DNA from: Geobacteraceae bacterium | GTDB taxonomy: Bacteria > Desulfobacterota > Desulfuromonadia > Desulfuromonadales > Desulfuromonadaceae | Assembly: GCA_020201305.1 (NCBI GenBank) | Contig: JAIVHC010000211.1 | Location: 1-12,580, forward strand | DNA length: 12,580 nt | Direction: 5' to 3' | Shown: positions 1 to 7,279 of the stretch, in pieces | Numbering within the stretch: the stretch's first letter is position 1 | Layout: each line of letters begins with the position of its first letter | Notes under the pieces: model-generated | Told to the model about the DNA's origin: nothing | Seen by the model: only the letters and a program-made list of their open reading frames with translations | Databases searched by the model: none | Made by a program: the position numbers and the translations under genes

Positions 1-267
1 GTGGGCTCCACCACGCAGGGCCTGCTGCGCGGCGTAAACCTTGGTGGAGGTACACTCAAACCCGGTGGGAAACCCCACTACAGTACACACGCGCACTTCA
101 CTGCCTCGCAGTTGCCCTGCGGCAAGTTCAACATACACCGGAGGGATACATACCGCAGCAAAGCCGTACTCTACCGCCTCTTCACATACGTGCAGAATCT
201 GTTCGCGGCGTGCTGTGGGGCTTAGCAGGGTATGCTCTATAATCATACTTGGAGGAAAATCCAGCAT
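1..267 (-). CDS. deoC: Deoxyribose-phosphate aldolase, N-terminal part (runs off left edge)
   Basis: Translating the minus strand from the ATG at 267-265 gives 89 residues open to the edge. DeoC cleaves 2-deoxy-D-ribose 5-phosphate to glyceraldehyde 3-phosphate and acetaldehyde in deoxynucleoside catabolism. The N-terminal signature of the family is clear: IIEHTLL (usual form YIDHTLLKP), then CEEAVEYGFAAVCIPPVYV, then VCTVVGFPTG, then a TKVYAAQQALRGGAH segment leading toward the usual N-G-A-D-E-I-D stretch, which lies outside the window. The Schiff-base lysine is also outside. The first ATG is 8 bases after the argJ stop. A second in-frame ATG at 246-244 would start MIIEHTLL and is equally possible; neither has a good Shine-Dalgarno sequence. 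This suggests translation coupled to argJ at the end of a secA-argJ-deoC unit. The family call is firm; the exact start is not. Confidence 0.88.
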   Translation of the reverse strand, partial: MLDFPPSMIIEHTLLSPTARREQILHVCEEAVEYGFAAVCIPPVYVELAAGQLRGSEVRVCTVVGFPTGFECTSTKVYAAQQALRGGAH

Positions 268-275
268 AACGATGA

Positions 276-1472
276 TCAGGTGCGGTAGTCTGCGTTGATT
301 TTAATATATTCGTAGGTCAGATCAGAGGTGTAGTAATCGCTGCTCCCCTGCCCCAGATGCAGATCGAGGGTGACGCAGAACTCGTTATGACGCAGCACGT
401 CGGTAGCGAGTTCCTCCTGCTTCGGGCCGGTGCTCAGACCGTTGTGTACCACCTGTATATCGTCAAACCAGATATCCACCTGATCTGCGTCCATCTCCGC
501 ATCCGAATAGCCCAGCGCAGCGATAATCCGCCCCCAGTTGGCATCCTCGCCGAAGAATGCGGTCTTCACCAGGTTTGAGGTCGCCACACTGCGCGCCGCT
601 TCCCTGGCCTCGGCTGCATTGCGCGCCCCCTGGACGTGAATCTGCACCACTTTAGTGGCACCTTCTCCATCGCGGACAATCATTTTCGCCAGGTCGAGGA
701 GAACTTTGTTAAGCTGAAGCTGAAAATCCTCCGCAGCAGCGCTATCGGGGACAATCTCCTCATCCCCGGCCTGTCCGTTGGCGAGTACCAGCACCATATC
801 GTTGGTGGAGGTATCTCCATCCACGGTTATGGAGTTAAATGACTGCTCCACCGCGATCCTCAGACTCTGCTGAAGCAGTTCGGCTCCTACTTTGGCATCG
901 GTAACCACAAAGCCGAGCATGGTGGCCATATTGGGATGGATCATCCCTGCCCCCTTGGCTATCCCGAGGATGGTTCCGCTCTGTGTCGGACTCTGCAACC
1001 GTGCACTTGAAACCTTACTAAACAAATCGGTGGTCATAATCGCTTCCGCCACCGCTTGCGCCTGATCCGGAGTGCGCTCATGCACCAGTTGCGGTACTAT
1101 CGCATCAATACGCTCTCCCGGCAGCTGCACCCCGATAACCCCGGTTGAGGTGACTGCGACGAGGATTTCATCAATCCCAAGCTCTGCAGCCAGAACTCCG
1201 GCGTTGTGTTGCGCGGTTTCCAGCCCTTGGGCTCCGGTGCAGGCGTTGGCATTGCCGCTGTTTATGAGTATCGCCTGGCATCTACCTCTCTCTACGCGTG
1301 GACGCGTGACCTGCAGAGGCGCAGCCACAACCTTGTTGCGCGTATAGACCCCGGCACAGGTTGCAGGCACATCGGAATATATCAGAGCACAATCGGGCTT
1401 TTCCTGCTGTTTTATCCCCGCTATGGCTACCGCGAAACTGAATCCTTTTACATGTGTATCTGCATGTGTCAT
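276..1472 (-). CDS. argJ: Bifunctional glutamate N-acetyltransferase / N-acetylglutamate synthase ArgJ
   Basis: The product is 398 residues, the normal family length. ArgJ moves the acetyl group from N-acetylornithine to glutamate (cyclic arginine pathway), and bifunctional forms also use acetyl-CoA. The precursor self-cleaves between Ala and Thr. That site is visible as KGAGMIHPNMATML, with Thr184 as the new N-terminal nucleophile. The oxyanion-hole segment VTSTGVIG is near residues 108-115, NSGNANACTG is at 71-80, DGDTSTNDM and RDGEGATK lie in the second half, and the protein ends in the standard INADYRT. The start is supported by AGGA eight bases upstream. The gene begins about 110 bases after the secA stop, with no obvious terminator between, and is followed at once by deoC, so co-transcription is likely. 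Sequence alone cannot tell a bifunctional enzyme from a monofunctional one. Confidence 0.95.
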   Translation of the reverse strand: MTHADTHVKGFSFAVAIAGIKQQEKPDCALIYSDVPATCAGVYTRNKVVAAPLQVTRPRVERGRCQAILINSGNANACTGAQGLETAQHNAGVLAAELGIDEILVAVTSTGVIGVQLPGERIDAIVPQLVHERTPDQAQAVAEAIMTTDLFSKVSSARLQSPTQSGTILGIAKGAGMIHPNMATMLGFVVTDAKVGAELLQQSLRIAVEQSFNSITVDGDTSTNDMVLVLANGQAGDEEIVPDSAAAEDFQLQLNKVLLDLAKMIVRDGEGATKVVQIHVQGARNAAEAREAARSVATSNLVKTAFFGEDANWGRIIAALGYSDAEMDADQVDIWFDDIQVVHNGLSTGPKQEELATDVLRHNEFCVTLDLHLGQGSSDYYTSDLTYEYIKINADYRT

Positions 1473-1584
1473 CTATATGTTCCTGTTCAATGGAATTTTA
1501 ACTATACGGCTAGGGCACGTGACGCCCATTCCAGGGGGCACTTTGGGCCCACCGGCAACATGCGTTTCAACGTAACATCGAAAT

Positions 1585-3162
1585 TCAGCGTCCGCAGCAC
1601 TTCTTGTACTTCTTACCGCTCCCGCACGGACAGGGATCATTACGTCCCACTTTGTTTTCATCGCGCACTACGGTCCGGGACTTTTCCGGCTCATCGCTGC
1701 GGTTGGTGACCACCTTGCGCTGTTTCTGCTCCGCCTCCATCTGCTCTACATCGCGCTCCTGAACCAGCTGGACGATAAACAATTTCTGAATCGCTTCCTG
1801 GCGGATGCGCCCCATCACCTCCATGAACAGATTGTACGCCTCGCGTTTGTACTCCTGCTTGGGATTTTTCTGGGCGTAGCCACGCAGCCCGATCCCCTCC
1901 TTCAGATGATCTATGGAAAGAAGGTGATCCTTCCATTTGTTGTCAATCACCTGCAGAAGCAGCATCTTCATCAGATATTCGAACACCTTGGGGGTGAGCT
2001 CCTCTTCACGCTCTTCAAGACGCTTGAACACCTGTTGTTTGAGATCCTGCTCCAGCTCGGTACGGGTTGCGCGCTCCTCTTCGCCGGGTAGTTTGGGCCA
2101 AAAGTTGAACTGGTTGTAAAAATCATCCGCGAGGGAGGAGAGGTTCCAATCCTGCATCGGGGTCTTTTCGGGACAGAATGTGGCTACGATATCTTCCACC
2201 ATCTCTTCAAGCATGGCATTCCAGGTCTCGCGGATATCTTCTCCACCCAGCACTTCGCGCCGCTGGGTGTAGATAACTTCACGCTGACGGTTCATGACAT
2301 CGTCGTACTCGATCAGGTGCTTACGCACCTCAAAGTTCTGCCCTTCCACTTTTCTCTGCGCGTTTTCAATTGCGCGCGAGATAATCCCGTGCTCAATAGG
2401 CTCATTCTCGGGTATTTTGAGCTTCTCCATCACGTAGGATACGCGCTGACTGCCGAAAATGCGCAACAGATCATCTTCAAGACTCAGGTAGAAGCGGCTG
2501 CACCCTGGATCACCCTGACGCCCGGCGCGCCCGCGGAGCTGATTATCAATACGGCGCGATTCGTGGCGCTCAGTACCGAGGATATACAGGCCCCCCGCTT
2601 CGAGAACCTCTTCACGCTCGGCATTGCACTGGGATACATACTGCTCAAGCTGCTCTGCATAGCGTTCGGGATCGTCACTGCCACCTATGGCGGCATCAGC
2701 CATCATCTCCGCATTCCCCCCCAGGACAATATCGGTACCACGCCCGGCCATGTTAGTAGCAATGGTCACGGCACCGGCACGGCCTGCCTGGGCCACGATT
2801 TCCGCCTCTTTGGAATGATGCTTGGCGTTAAGCACGTTGTGCTTGACCCCGCGCTTTTTGAGTTTGTCGGAAAGGCGTTCGGAATTTTCGATGGAGATAG
2901 TACCCACAAGCACCGGCTGGCGCCGTTGATACGCATCAACGATATCCTCGATAACCGCGTTGAATTTTTCCTCTTCGGTTTTAAAAATAACATCGGCGAA
3001 GTCGTGGCGCTGGCTGGGACGGTTCGTGGGGATCACCACGACATCGAGCTTGTAGATTTCAGCAAACTCCGGCGCTTCGGTGTCGGCAGTACCTGTCATC
3101 CCTGCAAGCTTGTCATACATGCGGAAATAATTCTGGAACGTGATCTTTTTTGAACAGAGCAT
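1585..3162 (-). pseudogene. secA: Preprotein translocase ATPase SecA, C-terminal fragment (out of frame with the N-terminal part)
   Basis: Homology to SecA starts at ITFQNYFRMYDKLAGMTGTA (codon at 3144-3142); the six residues before it from the ATG at 3162 are an out-of-frame accident. About 519 residues follow: the rest of nucleotide-binding domain 1; domain 2 with PVLVGTISIENSE, the TNMAGRGTDIVLGG motif and the arginine-finger segment QLRGRAGRQGDPG; and then the helical scaffold and wing. The tail VGRNDPCPCGSGKKYKKCCGR is the zinc-binding C-x-C...C-C end that contacts SecB or ribosomes. SecA drives proteins through SecYEG. Nothing in this half looks decayed except its beginning: the roughly 50 family residues linking it to the upstream half, including the conserved D-E-H/F-T-G-R segment, are absent. 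On its own this piece would not be an active translocase. Confidence 0.9.
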
Positions 3163-4114
3163 GGGCCTTGAGGGCCTGATTCACATGGTGAAGCAATTCA
3201 ATGTGACCCGGGTCATACAGATTTTCCACCCCGAGGATCTTCTCAACCTTTGTAACCCCCTGTTCTGTCAGGGTGGCGCTTTTGGCCTTTTCATCCACGG
3301 TGTAGTCGCCGGTAAACTCTTTTTCGGTCTGCCCCACTTTCCCGGCATTTTTATGTTCAATGATTTCGCCCTTCTGCAAACGCGGAATTACATTGTTGGC
3401 CTGGGAGTACAGATTGCTGGAGACATCGCTGGGTCCGGAAATGATCAGAGGAGTACGCGCTTCGTCAATCAGGATGGAGTCGACCTCATCCACAATGGCA
3501 AAATTGAGTTCGCGCTGTACGTAGTCATCCAGATCGAACTTCATATTGTCACGCAGATAGTCGAAGCCGAACTCGTTATTGGTACCGTAGGTAATATCGC
3601 ACTGATACGCATTTTTGCGCTCTTCGTCCGATATGCCATGCACAATACAGCCCACACTCAGGCCGAGAAAGTTGTACAGCTTTCCCATCCATTCGGAGTC
3701 ACGCTTAGCGAGGTAGTCGTTAACCGTCACCACATGCACCCCTTTACCGGGCAGGGCGTTGAGGTAGGTGGCCAGGGTTGCAACCAGGGTTTTCCCCTCC
3801 CCGGTTTTCATCTCCGCAATCTTGCCCTGATGCAGCACCATGCCGCCGATGAGCTGAACATCGAAGTGGCGCATCTCCAGGACGCGCCATGCGGCTTCGC
3901 GTACTACGGAAAATACCTCGGGGAGCAGATCATCCAGCTTTTCTCCCTGCTCCAGACGCTGGCGGAATTCAGGGGTTTTGCCTTGCAGGGTTGTATCATC
4001 AAGCTCTTTTGTCTGTTCTTCGAACGCATTGACCTTATCTATCATAACCTGCATGCGCTTTAGTTCGCGCTCATTTTTGGTGCCGAAAACCTTCTTTGCT
4101 ATGGAACGGATCAT
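3113..4114 (-). pseudogene. secA: Preprotein translocase ATPase SecA, N-terminal fragment (truncated by internal deletion/frameshift)
   Basis: The 333-residue frame matches SecA from the start (MIRSIAKKVFGTKNERELKRM) to FKKD at residues 321-324. Walker A is MKTGEGKT (102-109, Lys108) and Walker B is VDEVDSILIDEAR (from 208, Asp209). Motifs VVTVNDYLAKRD and YGTNNEFGFDYLRDNM are present, and the preprotein cross-linking domain runs from about residue 225. The last nine residues, HVPELFPHV, are out-of-frame reading of sequence that encodes ITFQNYF in the neighbouring frame. The two halves total about 843 residues, against about 895-900 for full-length SecA, so roughly 50 residues are missing as well as the frame. 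The start has GGAG six bases upstream and heads a long intergenic region, so this is the first gene of the secA-argJ-deoC unit. An assembly or sequencing error is a serious alternative to a true pseudogene. Confidence 0.9.
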
Positions 4115-4177
4115 TATTTTCTCCGGAGGAAATCATGTAAGGGAAGGGAAGTGAAACACCCTGAAAAGATGGGATAA

Positions 4178-4210
4178 ATTATATACTTTCCTGTCTCGTT
4201 CGGACTACAA
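4178..4210 (-). promoter_or_regulatory. Possible sigma70-like promoter for secA
   Basis: On the minus strand a perfect TATAAT lies at 4183-4178, about 65 bases before the secA start. The best upstream match to a -35 box is TTGTAG at 4210-4205, but the spacing is 21 bases to TATAAT (19 if the overlapping TATATA is used), longer than ideal. Position and the AT-rich -10 are supportive; the -35 is weak. Confidence 0.35.
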
Positions 4211-4336
4211 AAAATAGCATTTGAACCTACCATAATAGACCGGATGCGACAAGAGCTATAACACAGGATCTTAAAGGTGAAAGGGAGAATATGCCGGAGA
4301 AAGCCAGAGGGAGAAGGGAAGCAGGCATTACAGTAG

Positions 4337-4386
4337 AAAACGGGGCACGGCAGCTGTAAACATATTTACATTGCTGCCGTGCCCCG
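4337..4386 (-). terminator. Intrinsic terminator after the acyl-CoA synthetase gene
   Basis: Perfect 14-bp arms, cggggcacggcagc (4341-4354) and gctgccgtgccccg (4373-4386), surround a second inverted pair tgtaaa (4355-4360) / tttaca (4365-4370), so nearly the whole element folds into one long stem. On the minus strand the stem is followed by TTTT (4340-4337). It lies 38 bases past the synthetase stop. The U-tract is short, but the stem is very stable. Confidence 0.8.
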
Positions 4387-4423
4387 TCAGAAATCAGTTG
4401 AAGCTCAAGGAAGATAAACGCTT

Positions 4424-5623
4424 TTATGAGCTTTCTATATCCTCAAGTTTTAACTCGTTGATAGCAAGCTCGCGCAATTTGAACTTTTGAATCTTGCCGC
4501 TGGCAGTCATAGGGAATTCATCCACAAACTTTATGTAGCACGGAATCTTGTAGTTGGCTATCTGTCCCTTGCAAAAGCTGGTTACATCTTCTTCGGTCAG
4601 GGTGGCACCTTCTTTGAGTTTGATAGCCGCCATTACCTGCTCGCCGTACTTGCGATCCGGCACCCCGTATACCTGCACATCGGCTATGGCGAGATTGGTA
4701 TAGAGAAACTCCTCGATCTCGCGCGGATAGATATTCTCCCCCCCGCGGATAATCATATTCTTGATGCGACCGGTAATCTTGCAGTAGCCGTTCTCATCCA
4801 TGATCGCAAGATCCCCGGTATGAAGCCAGTTGTCACTGTCGATAGCCTTTTCAGTGGCGGCCTCCATCTTGTAGTACCCCTCCATTACATGATATCCGCG
4901 GGTACACAGTTCGCCCTGCTTGCCCGGAGGGAGGGTCTCACCGGTTTCGATATCGATGATCTTCACCTCAACCTGGGGAAGAGCACGCCCTACCGTAGAA
5001 ACGCGCAGTTCTATGGGATCATCAGTGCGGGTCTGGGTAATAACCGGGGATGACTCTGTCTGGCCGTAGGCGATGGTGATTTCGTCACAGTGCATATCGC
5101 GAATGACGCGTTTCATCACCTCAATGGGGCATGGAGAACCAGCCATTATGCCCGTACGCAGGCTGGAAAGATCGTAGTGCTCAAATGTAGGGTGATCAAG
5201 TTCGGCAATAAACATGGTGGGGACTCCATGGAGGGCGGTGCACTTCTCTGTCTCTACCGCCTGCAGCACCTTCTCGGGCACAAAGATTTCCACCGGTACC
5301 ATCGTCGTCGCATGGGTAACGCAGGCCATAACTCCGAGGACACAACCGAAGCAGTGGAAAAACGGCACCGGTATGCACAGGCGATCATTCTCGCTGAAGC
5401 GCATGCACTCGCCGATATTGAATCCGTTGTTGACAATGTTGTAGTGGGTAAGCATTACCCCCTTCGGGAAACCGGTAGTGCCGGAGGTGTACTGCATATT
5501 GATAACCTCGTGCACATCAAGGCTCTGTTTCAGCACAGCAAACTCTGCATCCGACACCTTTTCACCCTGTGCTTCAATATCTTCGAAATTGAGCATCCCG
5601 GAGGGGGTGTTACGTTTCAACAT
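4424..5623 (-). pseudogene. Long-chain acyl-CoA synthetase (AMP-binding), C-terminal fragment
   Basis: This frame carries most of an ATP-dependent acyl-CoA synthetase of the FadD/YngI kind, which adenylates a fatty acid and passes it to CoA. Homology begins near KRNTPSGMLNFEDIEAQ, just after the ATG at 5623-5621. The adenylate-forming motifs are in order: YTSGTTGFPKGVMLTH (ATP-binding loop), VPFFHCFGCVLGVMACV, GVPTMFIAEL, AYGQTESSP, ELCTRGYHVMEGYY, HTGDLAIMDENGYCKITGR, then the hinge and C-terminal domain with KNMIIRGGENIYPREIEEFL. The late TASGKIQK holds the lysine needed for adenylation. All catalytic motifs are therefore here. What is missing is the N-terminal fold, which sits upstream in another frame, plus about 30 linking residues. 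A strong hairpin terminator follows the stop codon. The acyl chain length cannot be told from the sequence. Confidence 0.88.
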
Positions 5624-5984
5624 AGTCAGTATCCTTGAAGCCGGAAACCAGGAACAGAGCACAGGAATCAGACTGATCCAGAACATATTCAAGCTCTGAA
5701 GATTTGTAGCTGGTGTTCACCGTTACCAGAACCGCCCCTATCTTGGCGCTCGCAAATTGCAGGATTACCCATTCAGGTACGTTGGTGGCCCAGATCGCAA
5801 TGTGCTCCCCTTTTTTGATCCCCATTCCGAGCAGACCCCGCGCCACCCGGTCGCATAGGGCGTCAAACTCGGCATAGGTATAACGCAGCCCCCGGTCTGG
5901 ATACACCAGTGCGTCGTGGTCGGGAAAACGCTCTGCCATCTGCTCCAGAATGCCGCCTACGGTGTTGTCCAACAATCCTGCCAT
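5610..5984 (-). pseudogene. Long-chain acyl-CoA synthetase (AMP-binding), N-terminal fragment
   Basis: A 124-residue frame starts MAGLLDNTVGGILEQMAERF and matches the N-terminus of YngI-like acyl-CoA synthetases: ALVYPDRGLRYTYAEFDALCDRVARGL, then EHIAIWATNVPEWVILQFASAKIGAVLVTVNT, then SSELEYVLDQSD, then GFKDTDYVET. It meets a TAA at 5612-5610 exactly where homology stops, and homology resumes in the frame one base over. The two parts total about 521 residues, against about 550 for the family, so roughly 30 residues (about 100 bases) are lost at the join near 5612-5630. The start is well supported by AAAGGAG nine bases upstream. A TATAGT at 6012-6007 could serve as a -10 box, without a clear -35. 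Either a recent pseudogene or a sequence/assembly error would explain this. Confidence 0.87.
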
Positions 5985-6062
5985 GATTCAAATCTCCTTT
6001 GGATATACTATAGCTGACACATGTTTGACAGAACCAAATATGCGTTCAGTACGGATAACAAT

Positions 6063-6161
6063 ATGATTTTAAAACGTTTTTTGAATATCATAGCAGGTGC
6101 AACAGGTCAAACCAAAACTGGCGCGGAGAAACCTGCAGCACCTGGGGGCCAGATGGAATAG
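6063..6161 (+). CDS. Possible small protein (32 aa), unrecognised
   Basis: A plus-strand frame reads MILKRFLNIIAGATGQTKTG and then AEKPAAPGGQME. The first eleven residues could form a short amphipathic, positively charged helix. The only ribosome-binding-like sequence is a weak GGAT nine bases ahead, and a TTGACA at 6025-6030 lies upstream without a good -10 partner. It is the only plus-strand gene candidate in an otherwise all-minus window and overlaps an inverted repeat (6095-6143). I do not recognise a family; it may be chance. Confidence 0.15.
   Translation: MILKRFLNIIAGATGQTKTGAEKPAAPGGQME
6095..6143. repeat. Inverted repeat between hypothetical gene and acyl-CoA synthetase gene
   Basis: Arms aggtgcaacaggt (6095-6107) and acctgcagcacct (6131-6143) pair at 11 of 13 positions around a 23-base loop. 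It lies 30-80 bases past the stop of the minus-strand hypothetical gene. No U-tract follows directly, so it may be a factor-dependent or weak end signal, or an mRNA-stabilising hairpin. Confidence 0.45.
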
Positions 6162-6172
6162 AAGACTGGATC

Positions 6173-7279
6173 TCAGCGCTTGGATTTTGCTAGCAGAATC
6201 CGTCGGCTCGCATTAACCAGCGCAGAAGAGATGTTGCGACTTTTCGAAAGCTTACGCAGATCTTTCTCACTCAGGGTGGAAAGAAACCTGATCGCCTGGT
6301 TCAGAGGGGTACGCGGATGCATGGTGAGGGCGAGACGGATACTGTAGTTCTTCATCCACTCGCGGTTGAGGAGGATGATGCGGATCAGTTCTTCGTTGGA
6401 ACTGCGGTTCTGACACAAAATCAGCACCTCTTTTTCGGTAATGCGCGGATTCTTGAGCACTGCCCCACTTACCTGCTTATTGCCGTCCTTGAGAAGCAGC
6501 GATCGCCACTCCTTATCTCCGCTCAGAGCGAGTTTGATCTTGTCTCCGACTCTCAACTCCTGGATCATCTGATACCTGGTAACACCATCCAGACCATCAG
6601 CCATCTCTTCCGCATCATTATCGGGATCAAACTCCTGCTCTACGTCAGATTTCTCCTCCGCGATTTGAGTATCTGCTTTCTCCGCCTCAGAGTTCTGCTC
6701 ATCCTGAGGATCTGCTTCAGGTAAAGATCCCCCTGTTTCAAGGCGTGTGGCGATGATTTTATGTATTTCCGATGTGGCCTGGGCATTCGCCGCCGCGGCC
6801 TTGAGTTCCACATGACTTAAGGTGAACGGGGATTTGGAATCAAAGAAAAATGAGAGCACCTCGTAGGAGCATGTGCTGAAAACTCCCTTCCACACCGCCT
6901 CCGGTATGGAGCGATTCGGACGTAAGATAATAAGGGTGGGCAGATCTGACCGTCTGGCGAGCAGGATAAATTCCAGCACGCGCAAGTCGAGGTTGGCATC
7001 ATGCAGAACCGGCTTCAACGCCATAACACTACTCTGCGCTACGCCTTCGAGGCACAACTCCCGCACGTGTTCCTCTTCGCTGCGGGTGTAGAACAAATAC
7101 CAGAGGATAATCTGGTCGTGCATGGAGAGGGGAAGATACCCTGCCAGGGCGCGACGTTTTTCCTCCCCGCCGGCATCTGCGGATATGAGGCGGGCAACCT
7201 CAGCTGAGATCTGCAGTTGCCCGCCGCTATCCGGTTTGTGGTTGAGTTTATCTGCCACGGGTTGACTATTCTTCGCCAT
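6173..7279 (-). CDS. Hypothetical protein with two helical halves and an acidic hinge (Desulfuromonadales-type family)
   Basis: The product is 368 residues from the ATG at 7279; a TTG at 7291 would add four. No enzyme motif, signal peptide or membrane segment is visible. Residues about 45-180 are helical, HEAT-like in feel (LSMHDQIILWYLF, HVRELCLEGVAQSSVMALKP, LDLRVLEFILLARR). A strongly acidic, low-complexity hinge follows at about 190-230 (E/D/A/Q-rich). The C-terminal 135 residues (DKIKLALSGDKEWRSLLLKD, NPRITEKEVL, NEELIRIILLNREWMKNY, LSKSRNISSALVNASRR) resemble a conserved hypothetical family I associate with Geobacter relatives and myxobacteria. Its start lies inside the end of the EF-G-2-like gene (14-base overlap), so the two are probably translated together. 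Function unknown; a scaffold or protein-interaction role is inference. Confidence 0.82.
   Translation of the reverse strand: MAKNSQPVADKLNHKPDSGGQLQISAEVARLISADAGGEEKRRALAGYLPLSMHDQIILWYLFYTRSEEEHVRELCLEGVAQSSVMALKPVLHDANLDLRVLEFILLARRSDLPTLIILRPNRSIPEAVWKGVFSTCSYEVLSFFFDSKSPFTLSHVELKAAAANAQATSEIHKIIATRLETGGSLPEADPQDEQNSEAEKADTQIAEEKSDVEQEFDPDNDAEEMADGLDGVTRYQMIQELRVGDKIKLALSGDKEWRSLLLKDGNKQVSGAVLKNPRITEKEVLILCQNRSSNEELIRIILLNREWMKNYSIRLALTMHPRTPLNQAIRFLSTLSEKDLRKLSKSRNISSALVNASRRILLAKSKR

Larger units (their letters stand above)
4115..4423. other. Intergenic region between acyl-CoA synthetase gene and secA
   Basis: This 309-base stretch holds the hairpin terminator of the synthetase gene at its right side, the possible secA promoter and the secA ribosome binding site (GGAG) at its left. 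I see no convincing gene. A 22-codon plus-strand frame at 4291-4359 ends inside the terminator hairpin and is probably chance. Confidence 0.6.

Noticed and set aside
1473..1661. 62-codon minus-strand frame between secA and argJ
   Set aside because: It overlaps the codons of the conserved zinc-binding tail of SecA in another frame and shows no family features.
3113..3162. Programmed ribosomal frameshift in secA, because the overlap contains a run of six A followed by G
   Set aside because: The needed shift is +1, which this A-run in its zero-frame phasing does not offer in the usual -1 manner. More importantly, no shift can supply the roughly 50 conserved residues missing from the DNA.
3140..4063. 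307-codon plus-strand open frame opposite secA (and a similar one at 2317-3153)
   Set aside because: Antisense shadows of well-conserved SecA codons; no ribosome site or family match.
4291..4359. 22-codon plus-strand frame with a purine-rich site ahead (MPEKARGRREAG...)
   Set aside because: It ends within the terminator hairpin, is low-complexity basic sequence and has no support beyond a chance AGGGAG.
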